Under the pieces are notes generated by a model. The model searched no databases. It worked only from the letters and a program-made list of their open reading frames with translations, and had not been told where the DNA came from. Positions 25,339 through 33,660 of a stretch of 64,000 nucleotides of DNA are shown piece by piece. The translations under genes and the position numbers were made by a program. Origin of the DNA: Micromonospora violae (GTDB lineage Bacteria; Actinomycetota; Actinomycetes; Mycobacteriales; Micromonosporaceae). The stretch spans positions 62,001 through 126,000 of the forward strand of contig NZ_SHKK01000001.1 in NCBI RefSeq assembly GCF_004217135.1, given 5' to 3'. The number at the start of each line of letters is the position of its first letter. The stretch's first letter is position 1.

Positions 25339-26295
25339 GTGGAGCCTGACCTGGCGGAGGGCGCGGTGCGGCTGACCGGAGTGTCCCCGGAGTCCGGTCG
25401 GACCGGGCTCTCCGTGCAGACCACGCTCCCCAACCCGAGCACCCGCCCGGGCCTGCGCCTGCCCGGGCGGGTGACCCTCGCAGCCGGCCCCGATGACGTG
25501 CTGGTGCGGCACATCCGGCTCGGCCTCGTCACCACTGTCGAGCCGGATGACCCGGCGGCGGCCCGGCGTCTCGTGCAGTTCTACCAACAGCCCATCGCCG
25601 GCCGGTTCGTGGTGCCGGCCGGTCGGCGGCGGGCGGTCGACTTCGCGCTTCCGCTGCCGTGGGAGACCCCGGTGACCATCTTCGGCGGGGTGCCGCTGCT
25701 GAGCCTGCGGATGGGCCTGCGGACCGAGGTGTCGCTCGACCCCGACCTGGATCAGGGGGCCATGGTGCCGGTCTTCGTGCACCCGATCCCCACCCAGCAG
25801 CACGTGCTGGCGGCGTTGGACACGCTGGGCTTCATGATCCGCCAGTCCGGGTTGCAGGAGGGTGGTCTGCCGGGGGTGGAGCACACCCTGCCGTTGCACC
25901 AGCGCTGGGGTTACTGGGTGGGGCCGCTCTACGCCGGCCCGATCACCGAACTGGAGGTGATCTTCGTGACCAACTCGGCGGGTCTGGAGGCGATCCTCTG
26001 GGCGGATCGCCGGCTGGCGCTGGCCGGAATCACGCACCAGAGCATCAGCCGGTTCCGGATCTGGCACGAAGGCGCCGACCGGCGGGACTGGGTCGCCACC
26101 GTGGACGGCTGGATCCGGCAGGCGATCAACCGGCATGCCACCGCGGCCGCGCACGCCGACTGGTCCGCGCAGATCGCGGGCTCGGCCCACGTCAGCCGCC
26201 ACCCCGACGAGCCGGTCCGACCCGGCTACGGCCTGGGCGGCACCGCCGGCAGCGCCGGTGTAGGAGGAGGCGGCTCCGGCGGCGACGGCACCTGA
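25339..26295 (+). CDS. Spo0M (SpoOM) family protein
   Basis: A 318-residue soluble protein from GTG 25339. The N-terminal half is arrestin-like beta sandwich in character (RPGLRLPGRVTLAAGPDDVLVRHIRLGLVT, PWETPVTIFGGVPL, LRTEVSLDPDLDQG), as in Spo0M proteins, which modulate sporulation onset in Bacillus and are widespread in actinomycetes. The C-terminal part contains TVDGWIRQAINRH and ends in a Gly-rich tail. Function in actinomycetes is not settled. Copy B of the dispersed palindrome lies just after it. Confidence 0.82.
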   Translation: MEPDLAEGAVRLTGVSPESGRTGLSVQTTLPNPSTRPGLRLPGRVTLAAGPDDVLVRHIRLGLVTTVEPDDPAAARRLVQFYQQPIAGRFVVPAGRRRAVDFALPLPWETPVTIFGGVPLLSLRMGLRTEVSLDPDLDQGAMVPVFVHPIPTQQHVLAALDTLGFMIRQSGLQEGGLPGVEHTLPLHQRWGYWVGPLYAGPITELEVIFVTNSAGLEAILWADRRLALAGITHQSISRFRIWHEGADRRDWVATVDGWIRQAINRHATAAAHADWSAQIAGSAHVSRHPDEPVRPGYGLGGTAGSAGVGGGGSGGDGT

Positions 26296-26326
26296 CGAGC
26301 CCTCCCCCCCCGTCGCCCCCGCCCCC

Positions 26327-26401
26327 GTCGATCATGGACTTGTGGTGGGATGAAAATCCCGTATTGCACCTTTTGCGAGGCACCACAACTCCATGATCGA
26401 C
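26327..26401. repeat. Dispersed inverted-repeat element, copy B
   Basis: Arms 26327-26347 and 26381-26401 (21 bp, GTCGATCATGGACTTGTGGTG on the left) pair with one C-C mismatch; spacer 33 bases, which contains GGGATGAAAATCCC, a small hairpin of its own. It is located between convergent genes (Spo0M and LysE). Confidence 0.85.
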
Positions 26402-26432
26402 CCGTGCGGAGCGGGGGTGGCGCGGGGCGGGG

Positions 26433-27104
26433 TTAGCCGGCGGTGGCGGTGGCCAGCTTGAGGCTGAAGGCCAGGAACAGTGCTGCCACGGCGGTGGTCC
26501 CGCCGGCGGCCAGCCGGCGACGTTGCCGGAACTGGGCGGCCAGGAAGGTGCCCGCGAAGATCAACGCGGTCAGGTAGAGCGCGCTGGTCACCTGGGCGAT
26601 CAGGCCGAGGAGCAGGAACGACAGCGCCGGCCAGGCGTAGCCGGGGTCGACGAACTGGATGAAGAACGAGATGAAGAACAGGATCGCCTTCGGGTTCAGC
26701 AGGCTGATCACCAGCGCCTTGCGGAACGGGCTGCGCATCGCCGCCGGCTCCGCGGCGTCGATGAGCCGCGGCGTGCTCGGGTCGTTGCGGTCGCGCCAGC
26801 GCCGCACGGCGCCGAGCAGCATGGTCACCCCGACATAACCGAGGTACGCGGCACCGGCGTACTTGATCACCAGGAACAGCGGCGGGTACGCCTTGAGCAA
26901 CGACGCCACCCCGGCGGCGGAGAGGAACATCAGCACCCCGTCGCCGACGAACACGCCCCCGGCGGCCCGGTAGCCGACCGCGACACCTCGTTTGGCCGCC
27001 GTGGAGAGCACGAAGAGTGAGTTCGGCCCGGGCAGCAGGATGATGGCCACGGTGCCCAGCACGTACGTCCAGATGTCGGTGATCCCCAGCACGCCCGCCA
27101 TCAT
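26433..27104 (-). CDS. LysE-family amino-acid exporter
   Basis: A 223-residue membrane protein with about six helices. The family N-terminus LLPGPNSLFVLSTAAKRGVAVGYRAA and the later NPKAILFFISFFIQFV segment identify the LysE/RhtB exporter superfamily, closest in layout to LeuE. The ATG at 27104 overlaps the stop of the upstream PPOX-GNAT gene by one base, so the two are translationally coupled. The substrate cannot be read from sequence; a neutral amino acid is plausible. Confidence 0.88.
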   Translation of the reverse strand: MMAGVLGITDIWTYVLGTVAIILLPGPNSLFVLSTAAKRGVAVGYRAAGGVFVGDGVLMFLSAAGVASLLKAYPPLFLVIKYAGAAYLGYVGVTMLLGAVRRWRDRNDPSTPRLIDAAEPAAMRSPFRKALVISLLNPKAILFFISFFIQFVDPGYAWPALSFLLLGLIAQVTSALYLTALIFAGTFLAAQFRQRRRLAAGGTTAVAALFLAFSLKLATATAG

Positions 27105-28348
27105 CACGCCACCGGTGCCGTTCGCAGAAGTCTTTCTCGCAGCCGGGCCTGTGCCGTCGGCCACTCGTCGACGGTCATCGCGTACTGCACGGTGTCCCGC
27201 CAGGAGCCGTCCGGGCGTTGCCGGTGCATCCGCAGGACCCCTTCCCGGGTGGCGCCGAGCCGTTCGATGGCCGCCTGGGAGCGGACGTTGCGGATGTCGG
27301 TGTGCCAGGCCACCCGCACCGCCCCCAGGTCGTCGAAGGCCCGGCCGAGCAGCAGCAGTTTCGCCTCGGTGTTGATGCCGGTACGCCACCAGGGCCGGCC
27401 GAGGAAGGTGTGCCCGATCGCCACCGCCCGCCGCTCCGGGTCGATCTCGTAGTAGGACGTGCTGCCCACCACCGCCCCGGTGGCCGCGCACCGCTGCACC
27501 CAGGCCACCCGCTCACCGCGGTGCTGGGCGGCCAGGGCGGTGGCGATCACCGCGGCGGTCCCGTCGGGCGCGGTGGGCGGCGCCACGCTGAGGTGCCGCC
27601 ACACCTCCGGGTCTGCGGTGGCGGCGTGCAACTCGTCGGTGTGGTTCAGGTTCAGCGGCTCCAGCCGGACGTGGTCGCCGTGCAGCGGCACCGGGTCGTG
27701 CCACCGCGTGCGGGCCGTACGCAGGAACGCCGGCAGCGGTGCGGTGACGCCGGCGTCCGGCTCGGGTTGTCCGGGGGTCAACCGCAGCGGCAGCACGCCG
27801 GCCCAGTACGGCAGGTCCAGGTCGGCCTCGTCGTCGCGGACCCCGCCGGTGCGGGCCCGGACGGACACCTCACGCAGGGGCAGCGCCAGTACGGCGGTCT
27901 CGGCCAACTCGCGGCGGCTGGGCGGGCGGGTGTTCGTGCTGCGTCCCGCGCCGACCTTCTCGACCAGCGCGGTGAGCATGGCGCGCTTCTCCCGCTCGTC
28001 GGTGACCAGTCGGGCGGTGCCGTGCGCGACGACCGAGCGGTAGTTGGCGCTGTAGTGGAACTGGGAGCGGGCGTAGACCAGCCCGTCGAGCAGTGTCACC
28101 GCGACGCAGACGGGCAGCCCGTCGTCGCCCCGGGCGGCGAGCAGTGGCCGGCTGCCGGTGGAGCCGTGCAGGTAGAGCGTGTCACCGATGCGGACGTGCA
28201 GGGTGGGCAGCACCCGCGGCTGGCCGTCCACGGTGAAGCTGAGCGCGCAGTCGTACGCCTCGTCGAGCACAGCGTGGGCGGCGGCCCGGTCGTAGCTCAT
28301 CCTGTCGCGGGAACGGTGGGGTGTGGTCCGGGCGGTGGGTGGGTACAT
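27104..28348 (-). CDS. Fusion of PPOX-class flavin-binding domain and GNAT acetyltransferase
   Basis: A 414-residue two-domain protein. ATG 28348 begins MYPPTARTTPHRSRDRMSYD, the usual start of this PPOX-like family, with AAGGGG in front. Residues about 1-215 are a pyridoxamine-5'-phosphate-oxidase-like split barrel (LHGSTGSRPLLAARG, YRSVVAHGTARLV); residues about 235-400 are a GNAT N-acetyltransferase (LEPLNLNHTDELHAA, GHTFLGRPWWRTGINTEAKLLLLGRAF, AIERLGATREGVLRMH). The gene is divergent from a MocR regulator, 35 bases apart, an arrangement often seen for vitamin B6-related genes, and is coupled to a LysE exporter. Reaction unknown. Confidence 0.87.
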   Translation of the reverse strand: MYPPTARTTPHRSRDRMSYDRAAAHAVLDEAYDCALSFTVDGQPRVLPTLHVRIGDTLYLHGSTGSRPLLAARGDDGLPVCVAVTLLDGLVYARSQFHYSANYRSVVAHGTARLVTDEREKRAMLTALVEKVGAGRSTNTRPPSRRELAETAVLALPLREVSVRARTGGVRDDEADLDLPYWAGVLPLRLTPGQPEPDAGVTAPLPAFLRTARTRWHDPVPLHGDHVRLEPLNLNHTDELHAATADPEVWRHLSVAPPTAPDGTAAVIATALAAQHRGERVAWVQRCAATGAVVGSTSYYEIDPERRAVAIGHTFLGRPWWRTGINTEAKLLLLGRAFDDLGAVRVAWHTDIRNVRSQAAIERLGATREGVLRMHRQRPDGSWRDTVQYAMTVDEWPTAQARLRERLLRTAPVA

Positions 28349-28359
28349 CGCGCGCCCCT

Positions 28360-28373
28360 TTGTTCTAGTACAA
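28360..28373. promoter_or_regulatory. Operator-promoter between PPOX-GNAT and mocR genes
   Basis: TTGTTCTAGTACAA is a 14-base palindrome with one mismatched pair, in the 35-base divergent space. TACAAT (28369-28374) is a good -10 box for the + strand, with transcription starting within a few bases of GTG 28384, so the mocR mRNA is nearly leaderless. A GntR-type operator (GT..AC) covering the -10 would give autoregulation. Confidence 0.55.
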
Positions 28374-28383
28374 TCTCGTATTT

Positions 28384-29724
28384 GTGCCAGCACACTATCA
28401 GCTCACCGGTACGACAGCCGTCGAGATTTCGGCCAGCATCGAGTCGGGCATCCGCTCCGGCGCCCTGTCGCCGGGAGCCGCCCTGCCGCCCGTGCGGGCG
28501 CTCGCCACCGAGTTGGGGGTCAGCCCCGCCACCGTCGCCCGCGCCTACCAGGAGCTACGCCAGCGCGGTCTGCTCGCCACCGCCGGTCGGCACGGCACCC
28601 GGGTCCGCCCCCGCCCGCCGGTGGCCGCCCGCCGATCCGCGCTGCGTCCCCCACCGTTGCCCGGCACCCGGGACCTGTCCCGCGGTGAACCCGACCCCCG
28701 GCTACTCCCCCCACTGGGCCCGCATCTGGCGGCGCTCGCCGCCCACGGCGGCCCGTCGGTCGGCTACTCCGACGCCGGAGTGCTGCCCGAACTGGCTGAG
28801 GCGGCCCAGGCCCGGCTGCGCGCCGACGGCGTACCGGCCGGCGAGTTGACTCTCACCGGCGGTGCGCTGGACGGCATCGAGCGGCTGCTCGGCGCTCACC
28901 TGCGCCCCGGCGACGCGGTGGCGGTCGAGGACCCGGGCTGGGCCAACCTGCTCGACCTGGTCGCCGCGCTCGGGTTGCGCCCGATCGGCGTACCGCTGGA
29001 CGACGAGGGTCCGTTGGCCGACGGGGTGGCCGCCGCGCTGGCTGCCGGAGCGCGGGCGCTGATCGTCACCAGCCGGGCGCAGAATCCGACCGGCGCCGCC
29101 GTCTCCGCGGCCCGCGCCGAGGCGCTGCGGACGCTGCTCGCCGGCCGACGGGACCTGCTGTTGATCGAGGACGACCACGCGGCCGAACTGGCCCGCGTAC
29201 CCCTGCACCCGCTCGCCGGTGCGACCGCGAGTTGGGCCTTCCTCCGCTCGGTGAGCAAGCCCTTCGGTCCGGACCTGCGGCTGGCCGTGCTGGTCGGCGA
29301 CGAGACGACGGTGGCCCGGGTGAGTGGCCGTACCCGGGTCGGCGCCGGCTGGGTCTCCACCGTGCTGCAACGCCTGGTGCTCGCCCTGTGGCGGGACCCG
29401 GCGGTCACCGAGTTGGTGCGACAGGCGGCGGAGAGCTACGAGCAGCGGCGCACGGGGCTGCTGGCCGCACTCGCCGCGCACGGCCTGACCGCGCACGGGC
29501 GCAGTGGCATCAACGTCTGGCTGCCGGTCGCGGACGAGACCAGCACGGTCACCGCGCTCCGCGACGCCGGTTGGGCGGTGGCACCCGGCGTTCTCTACCG
29601 GATCGCCGCCCCGCCCGCCCTGCGCATCACCGTCAGCTCGCTGGACACCGCCGACCTGGCCCCGCTGGCCGCCGCCCTGGCCCAGGCCGAGAACCCACCG
29701 CCCTCCTCAGGCTTTCCCACCTGA
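28384..29724 (+). CDS. MocR-family regulator (GntR HTH plus aminotransferase-like domain)
   Basis: A 446-residue protein. Residues about 5-75 are a GntR winged helix (ISASIESGIRSGALSPGAALPPVRALATELGVS..TVARAYQELRQRGLL). Residues about 105-440 are a class I aminotransferase fold with the PLP lysine at 292 in RSVSKPFGPDLRLAV. MocR proteins use PLP or an amine-PLP adduct as signal; several (PdxR type) control vitamin B6 genes, and the divergent PPOX-like partner fits such a circuit. It could instead regulate the adjacent exporter in response to an amino acid. Confidence 0.9.
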   Translation: MPAHYQLTGTTAVEISASIESGIRSGALSPGAALPPVRALATELGVSPATVARAYQELRQRGLLATAGRHGTRVRPRPPVAARRSALRPPPLPGTRDLSRGEPDPRLLPPLGPHLAALAAHGGPSVGYSDAGVLPELAEAAQARLRADGVPAGELTLTGGALDGIERLLGAHLRPGDAVAVEDPGWANLLDLVAALGLRPIGVPLDDEGPLADGVAAALAAGARALIVTSRAQNPTGAAVSAARAEALRTLLAGRRDLLLIEDDHAAELARVPLHPLAGATASWAFLRSVSKPFGPDLRLAVLVGDETTVARVSGRTRVGAGWVSTVLQRLVLALWRDPAVTELVRQAAESYEQRRTGLLAALAAHGLTAHGRSGINVWLPVADETSTVTALRDAGWAVAPGVLYRIAAPPALRITVSSLDTADLAPLAAALAQAENPPPSSGFPT

Positions 29725-29818
29725 CCTCGCGCGACCGGGGGTGGTCGGCGCAGAAAGTGCAGATCGCCAAGATTCGGGACGGTGTGGACGGGTATGCAGG
29801 CGCCCGGAGGTGTGGGAC

Positions 29819-29938
29819 ATGGCGTCTGGCGGGTCTCGTAAGGGTGTGTGGATCGCGGTGGCAGTGGCGATCATCATTATCATCATCGTGCTGATCGCGA
29901 TCGCGTCCGGCGGGGACGGAGGCGGTAACGGGTACTGA
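29819..29938 (+). CDS. 39-residue single-pass membrane protein
   Basis: The ATG at 29819 follows a perfect GGAGG (29806-29810) at ideal spacing. The product is MASGGSRKGVW, then an Ile/Val/Ala-rich membrane helix (about residues 12-28, with six consecutive Ile), then a Gly-rich tail SGGDGGGNGY. I do not recognise it. The strong ribosome site makes it a likely real small protein rather than chance. Confidence 0.65.
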   Translation: MASGGSRKGVWIAVAVAIIIIIIVLIAIASGGDGGGNGY

Positions 29939-29991
29939 CGCGAAGCGGCCGGCGCGTCGGGGCGCAACCGGCAGCGAGTATCGAACGGGTA

Positions 29992-29997
29992 TATAAC
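29992..29997 (+). promoter_or_regulatory. -10 element of udgX, leaderless
   Basis: TATAAC ends seven bases before ATG 30005, and there is no Shine-Dalgarno sequence. This spacing puts the transcript start at or next to the A of the start codon, so the udgX mRNA is probably leaderless. Confidence 0.45.
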
Positions 29998-30004
29998 AGT
30001 CGGC

Positions 30005-30709
30005 ATGGCCGAGCAGACCGGAAGCGCTCCGGGCGCCCAGCGGTTCATTCCGCCCGACGCCGACACCATCGACGACCTGCGCACCGCCGCCGGCGGCTGC
30101 CGGGGCTGCGAGCTGTACCGGGACGCCTCGCAGACGGTCTTCGGCCGAGGCGACGAGAGCGCCCGCGTGGTCCTGGTCGGCGAGCAGCCCGGCGACATGG
30201 AGGACCAGAAGGGGCTGCCCTTCGTCGGCCCGGCCGGACGCCTGCTGCGCCGGGCGGTCGACGACGCCGGGCTGGACCCGGGTCACCTCTACCTGACAAA
30301 TGCCGTCAAGCATTTCCGCTTCGAGCAGCGCGGAAAGCGGCGGATCCACCAGACCCCGGACCAGACGCACATCACCGCCTGCCGCCCGTGGTTGGTCGCC
30401 GAGTTCGCCCGGCTGCGTCCGGAGATCGTGGTGGTGCTCGGCGCGACCGCCGCCAAGGCGCTGCTCGGTCCGTCCTTCCGGGTCACCCGCCAGCGCGGCG
30501 AGCTGCTGCCCTGGCCGGAATCCGCCCAGCACCCGGCCGACTTCACCCGGGTGCCGGTGGACAACGCCGGAACGCGGGCGGACGCGCCGCCGGCTCGGCT
30601 GCTGGCCACCATCCACCCGTCCGCCGTGCTGCGGGCCGACGACCAGGACAAGGCGTACGAGGGATTGGTCGGCGACCTCACCGTGGTGACCCGCGCCCTA
30701 CCCGGATAA
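30005..30709 (+). CDS. udgX: UdgX-type uracil-DNA glycosylase
   Basis: A 234-residue family-4-like uracil-DNA glycosylase. Motif A is GEQPGDMED (59-67), and the KRRIH loop (111-115) is the mark of UdgX, whose His (here His115) becomes covalently attached to the DNA at the former uracil site. Cys32 and Cys35 start the 4Fe-4S cluster set, and ATIHPSAVLR forms motif B. UdgX is a suicide enzyme found mainly in mycobacteria and related actinomycetes. Met65 replaces the common Gln in motif A. It stands as a single gene. Confidence 0.92.
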   Translation: MAEQTGSAPGAQRFIPPDADTIDDLRTAAGGCRGCELYRDASQTVFGRGDESARVVLVGEQPGDMEDQKGLPFVGPAGRLLRRAVDDAGLDPGHLYLTNAVKHFRFEQRGKRRIHQTPDQTHITACRPWLVAEFARLRPEIVVVLGATAAKALLGPSFRVTRQRGELLPWPESAQHPADFTRVPVDNAGTRADAPPARLLATIHPSAVLRADDQDKAYEGLVGDLTVVTRALPG

Positions 30710-30814
30710 CGGGGAGATCGAGGACGGTCCGCTGGCGCGGCGGGCAGGCGGGCAGGCGGGCGGGTGGCGGCGTGGGTGCGCGAGGATGAGGCACCCCCGA
30801 CGTGAGGAGCGCCG

Positions 30815-32209
30815 ATGGCCAGCCACCTGACCGCGCCGCGTACCGCCGCCCGACCCGACGTCACGTCGATCCAGCGGCGCACCCTGCGACTGCTCTTCAC
30901 CACCCAGATCATCGGCGGGATCGGCGTCACCATCGGTATCGCCGTGGGCGCGCTGCTCGCCGCACGGATCGCCGGGACCGCGGTGGCCGGTGTCGCGCAG
31001 AGCGCCGGGGTGGTCGGTGCCGCGCTGCTCGCCGTCCCGGTCACCCGGATCATGGCGCGGCACGGTCGCCGGCCGGGCCTGGTGCTCGCGTACACCGTCG
31101 GCGCTGTCGGCGGTGCGCTGGTGGTGCTGGCCGCGGCCACCCGCTGGGTGCCGCTGCTCTTCCTCGGCATGCTGCTCTTCGGCGGTGGCACCGCCGCGAA
31201 CCTTCAGGCCCGCTACACGGCCGTGGACCTCGCCGAGCCGGCCCGTCGGGGGCGGCAGCTCTCCCTGATCGTCTGGGCGACCACCATCGGGGCGGTGGCC
31301 GCGCCGAACTCCGCCGCGCTGGCCGACCGGGTCACCACCGGCTGGGGGTTGCCGCCGCTGGCCGGCCCGTTCGCGTTCAGCGCGGCCGCGTTCGTGCTGG
31401 CTGCCGTCGTACTCCTCGGGTTGCTCCGGCCGGACCCGCTGCTCACCGCGCGGCGGCTCGCGGCGACCGCCGCCGATCCGTCGCCGGCCGCCGACGCGAC
31501 GGCGACCGCTGTGGCGGCCGAGGCGCCGGCGGACGGTGGCCCGACCCGTGGTGGTGCGACCCCGGCCGCCGCGCCGGCCGGGGTGCGCGCGCCGCGCGGC
31601 GCCGGGATGTGGGCGGCCTGGTCGGTGGTACGCCGACAGCCCGCCGCCCGACTCGGCATCGCCGCCGTGGCGGTGGGCCACCTGGTGATGGTGGCGGTGA
31701 TGGCGATGACGCCGGTCCGGCTCGGTGAGTCGCACGCCGACGCGGACGTGTTGCGGCTGGTCGGCATCGTGCTGAGCCTGCACATCGCCGGCATGTACGC
31801 GTTCTCCCCGGTGGTCGGTTGGCTCACCGACCGGTTCGGTCGACGGGCGGTGATCCTCGGTGGGGTCGGGCTGCTGCTGGCCGCCTGCGCGGTCGCCGGC
31901 ACCGCCGGGCACCACACCCCTCGGCTCTCGATCGGTCTGGTCCTGCTCGGGCTGGGCTGGTCGGGGACGATGGTGGCCGGCTCGACCCTGCTGTCCGAGT
32001 CGGTGTCGGCGGGGGTGCGGCCGAGCGTCCAGGGGCTGTCCGATCTGATCATGGGGTTGGCTGGGGCCGGGGCCGCCGTGGTCAGTGGGTTTGTCATGCA
32101 GTTCGCCGGTTATCCCGTGCTCACCCTGCTCGCGGCGGTCGCGGTGGTGCCCCTGGTGGCGCTAGCGTTGCGCCCGGTGCCGACCGGGGCGCCGGACGAG
32201 GAGGGCTGA
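30815..32209 (+). CDS. MFS transporter
   Basis: A 464-residue membrane protein with about 12 hydrophobic helices and the loop signature MARHGRRPGLVLAY between helices 2 and 3. A low-complexity Ala/Gly-rich cytoplasmic loop (about residues 205-270) joins the two halves; the second half repeats the signature as WLTDRFGRRAVILGG. Substrate unknown. A GTGAGGAG ribosome site precedes ATG 30815. It ends five bases before the DUF3046 gene, and may share a transcript with it. Confidence 0.88.
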   Translation: MASHLTAPRTAARPDVTSIQRRTLRLLFTTQIIGGIGVTIGIAVGALLAARIAGTAVAGVAQSAGVVGAALLAVPVTRIMARHGRRPGLVLAYTVGAVGGALVVLAAATRWVPLLFLGMLLFGGGTAANLQARYTAVDLAEPARRGRQLSLIVWATTIGAVAAPNSAALADRVTTGWGLPPLAGPFAFSAAAFVLAAVVLLGLLRPDPLLTARRLAATAADPSPAADATATAVAAEAPADGGPTRGGATPAAAPAGVRAPRGAGMWAAWSVVRRQPAARLGIAAVAVGHLVMVAVMAMTPVRLGESHADADVLRLVGIVLSLHIAGMYAFSPVVGWLTDRFGRRAVILGGVGLLLAACAVAGTAGHHTPRLSIGLVLLGLGWSGTMVAGSTLLSESVSAGVRPSVQGLSDLIMGLAGAGAAVVSGFVMQFAGYPVLTLLAAVAVVPLVALALRPVPTGAPDEEG

Positions 32210-32214
32210 TCACT

Positions 32215-32415
32215 GTGCGGCTGACCGACTTCTGGGCGCGGTTGGACGAGGCGTTCGGGCCCGGCTACGCGGCCAGCATCGCCCGCGATCAGGTGCTGTC
32301 GCAGCTCGGCGGGCGGACCATCGAGCAGGCCCTGGCGTCGGGGGAGCAGACGCAGGTGGTGTGGCGGGCGGTCTGCGCCGCGTACCCCGACCGCGTGCCC
32401 GCCCGACTACGCTGA
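32215..32415 (+). CDS. DUF3046 protein
   Basis: A 66-residue protein (VRLTDFWARLDEAFGPGYAAS..) of the DUF3046 family, which occurs almost only in actinobacteria and nearly always just upstream of recA, as here and in M. tuberculosis (Rv2738c). No function is known. The GTG at 32215 is the only sensible start. Confidence 0.88.
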   Translation: MRLTDFWARLDEAFGPGYAASIARDQVLSQLGGRTIEQALASGEQTQVVWRAVCAAYPDRVPARLR

Positions 32416-32453
32416 GCAGCCTTTTCGCCGGTTCCGCGTGTCGCTTGTCGAGT

Positions 32454-32467
32454 CGTACACCTGTTCG
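32454..32467. promoter_or_regulatory. LexA SOS box upstream of recA
   Basis: CGTACACCTGTTCG differs by one base from the actinobacterial LexA consensus CGAAC-N4-GTTCG. It lies 133 bases before ATG 32600, consistent with damage induction of recA-recX. Confidence 0.6.
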
Positions 32468-32599
32468 GCTATTGTCCACAGCGGGGTGCTCGTCCACAGC
32501 TCGCGGCCCGTCGGCTGGTTTTCTGTCGGACCTAGCGCCTAGCGTGTCCGCGTGACGCGAAGCTCAGCAAAGACGCCGGCGAAGGCAGGGGTGGCAACC

Positions 32600-33646
32600 A
32601 TGGCAGCAGGGCCTGACCGGGAGAAGGCACTCGACCTTGCTCTCGCTCAGATCGACAAGCAATTCGGCAAAGGCTCGGTGATGCGGCTGGGGGAACGGCC
32701 GGTCATCCAGACCGCCGTGATCCCGACCGGTTCCATCGCCCTCGACGTGGCGCTCGGCGTGGGCGGTCTGCCGCGTGGCCGGGTGGTCGAGGTCTACGGT
32801 CCCGAGTCCAGCGGTAAGACCACGGTGGCACTGCACGCGGTGGCCAACGCCCAGCGGGCCGGCGGCATCGCCGCCTTCATCGACGCCGAGCACGCGCTCG
32901 ACCCGGAGTACGCGAAGGCCCTCGGTGTCGACACCGACGCCATGCTGGTCTCCCAGCCGGACACCGGCGAGCAGGCGCTGGAGATCGCGGACATGCTGAT
33001 CCGCTCCGGCGCTCTGGACATCATCGTGATCGACTCGGTGGCGGCCCTGGTGCCGCGCGCCGAGATCGAGGGCGAGATGGGCGACAGCCACGTGGGTCTC
33101 CAGGCCCGACTGATGAGCCAGGCCCTGCGGAAGATCACCGGTGTGCTCAGCAACACCGGCACCACGGCGATCTTCATCAACCAGCTGCGGGAAAAGATCG
33201 GTGTCATGTTCGGCAGCCCGGAGACCACCACCGGTGGTCGGGCGCTGAAGTTCTACGCCTCGGTCCGGCTCGACGTGCGACGCATCGAGAGTCTCAAGGA
33301 CGGCACCGACGTGGTCGGTAACCGCACCCGGGTCAAGGTCGTGAAGAACAAGGTCGCCGCCCCGTTCAAGCAGGCCGAGTTCGACATCATGTACGGCAAG
33401 GGCATCTCGCGCGAGGGCTCGCTGATCGACGTCGGCGTGGAGCAGGCGATCATCCGCAAGTCCGGAGCGTGGTACACGTACGACGGCGACCAGCTCGGCC
33501 AGGGCAAGGAGAAGGCCCGGGAGTTCATGAAGGAAAACCCGGACGTGGCCGCCGAGATCGAGAAGAAGATCCTGGAGAAGCTCGGCGTCGGGGTCGGCGC
33601 GGGTGACGCCGCCGGTGGCCCGGAGCTGCCGCCGGTCGACTTCTGA
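32600..33646 (+). CDS. recA: RecA recombinase
   Basis: A 348-residue RecA. ATG 32600 was chosen over the in-frame GTG 32552 because it follows AGGGGTGG and yields the usual start [31 protein letters not shown]. Walker A is GPESSGKTT (about residues 66-74); the L1/L2 regions ([22 protein letters not shown] and [21 protein letters not shown]) are intact. It carries out strand exchange and LexA self-cleavage. The reading frame is uninterrupted, so no intein. Followed 14 bases later by recX. Confidence 0.97.
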   Translation: MAAGPDREKALDLALAQIDKQFGKGSVMRLGERPVIQTAVIPTGSIALDVALGVGGLPRGRVVEVYGPESSGKTTVALHAVANAQRAGGIAAFIDAEHALDPEYAKALGVDTDAMLVSQPDTGEQALEIADMLIRSGALDIIVIDSVAALVPRAEIEGEMGDSHVGLQARLMSQALRKITGVLSNTGTTAIFINQLREKIGVMFGSPETTTGGRALKFYASVRLDVRRIESLKDGTDVVGNRTRVKVVKNKVAAPFKQAEFDIMYGKGISREGSLIDVGVEQAIIRKSGAWYTYDGDQLGQGKEKAREFMKENPDVAAEIEKKILEKLGVGVGAGDAAGGPELPPVDF

Positions 33647-33660
33647 CCGGTCGCTGACCC

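Noticed and set aside
32552..32599. RecA start at GTG 32552
   Set aside because: ATG 32600 has a good ribosome site and matches the normal RecA N-terminus; the extra 16 residues are unlike RecA.
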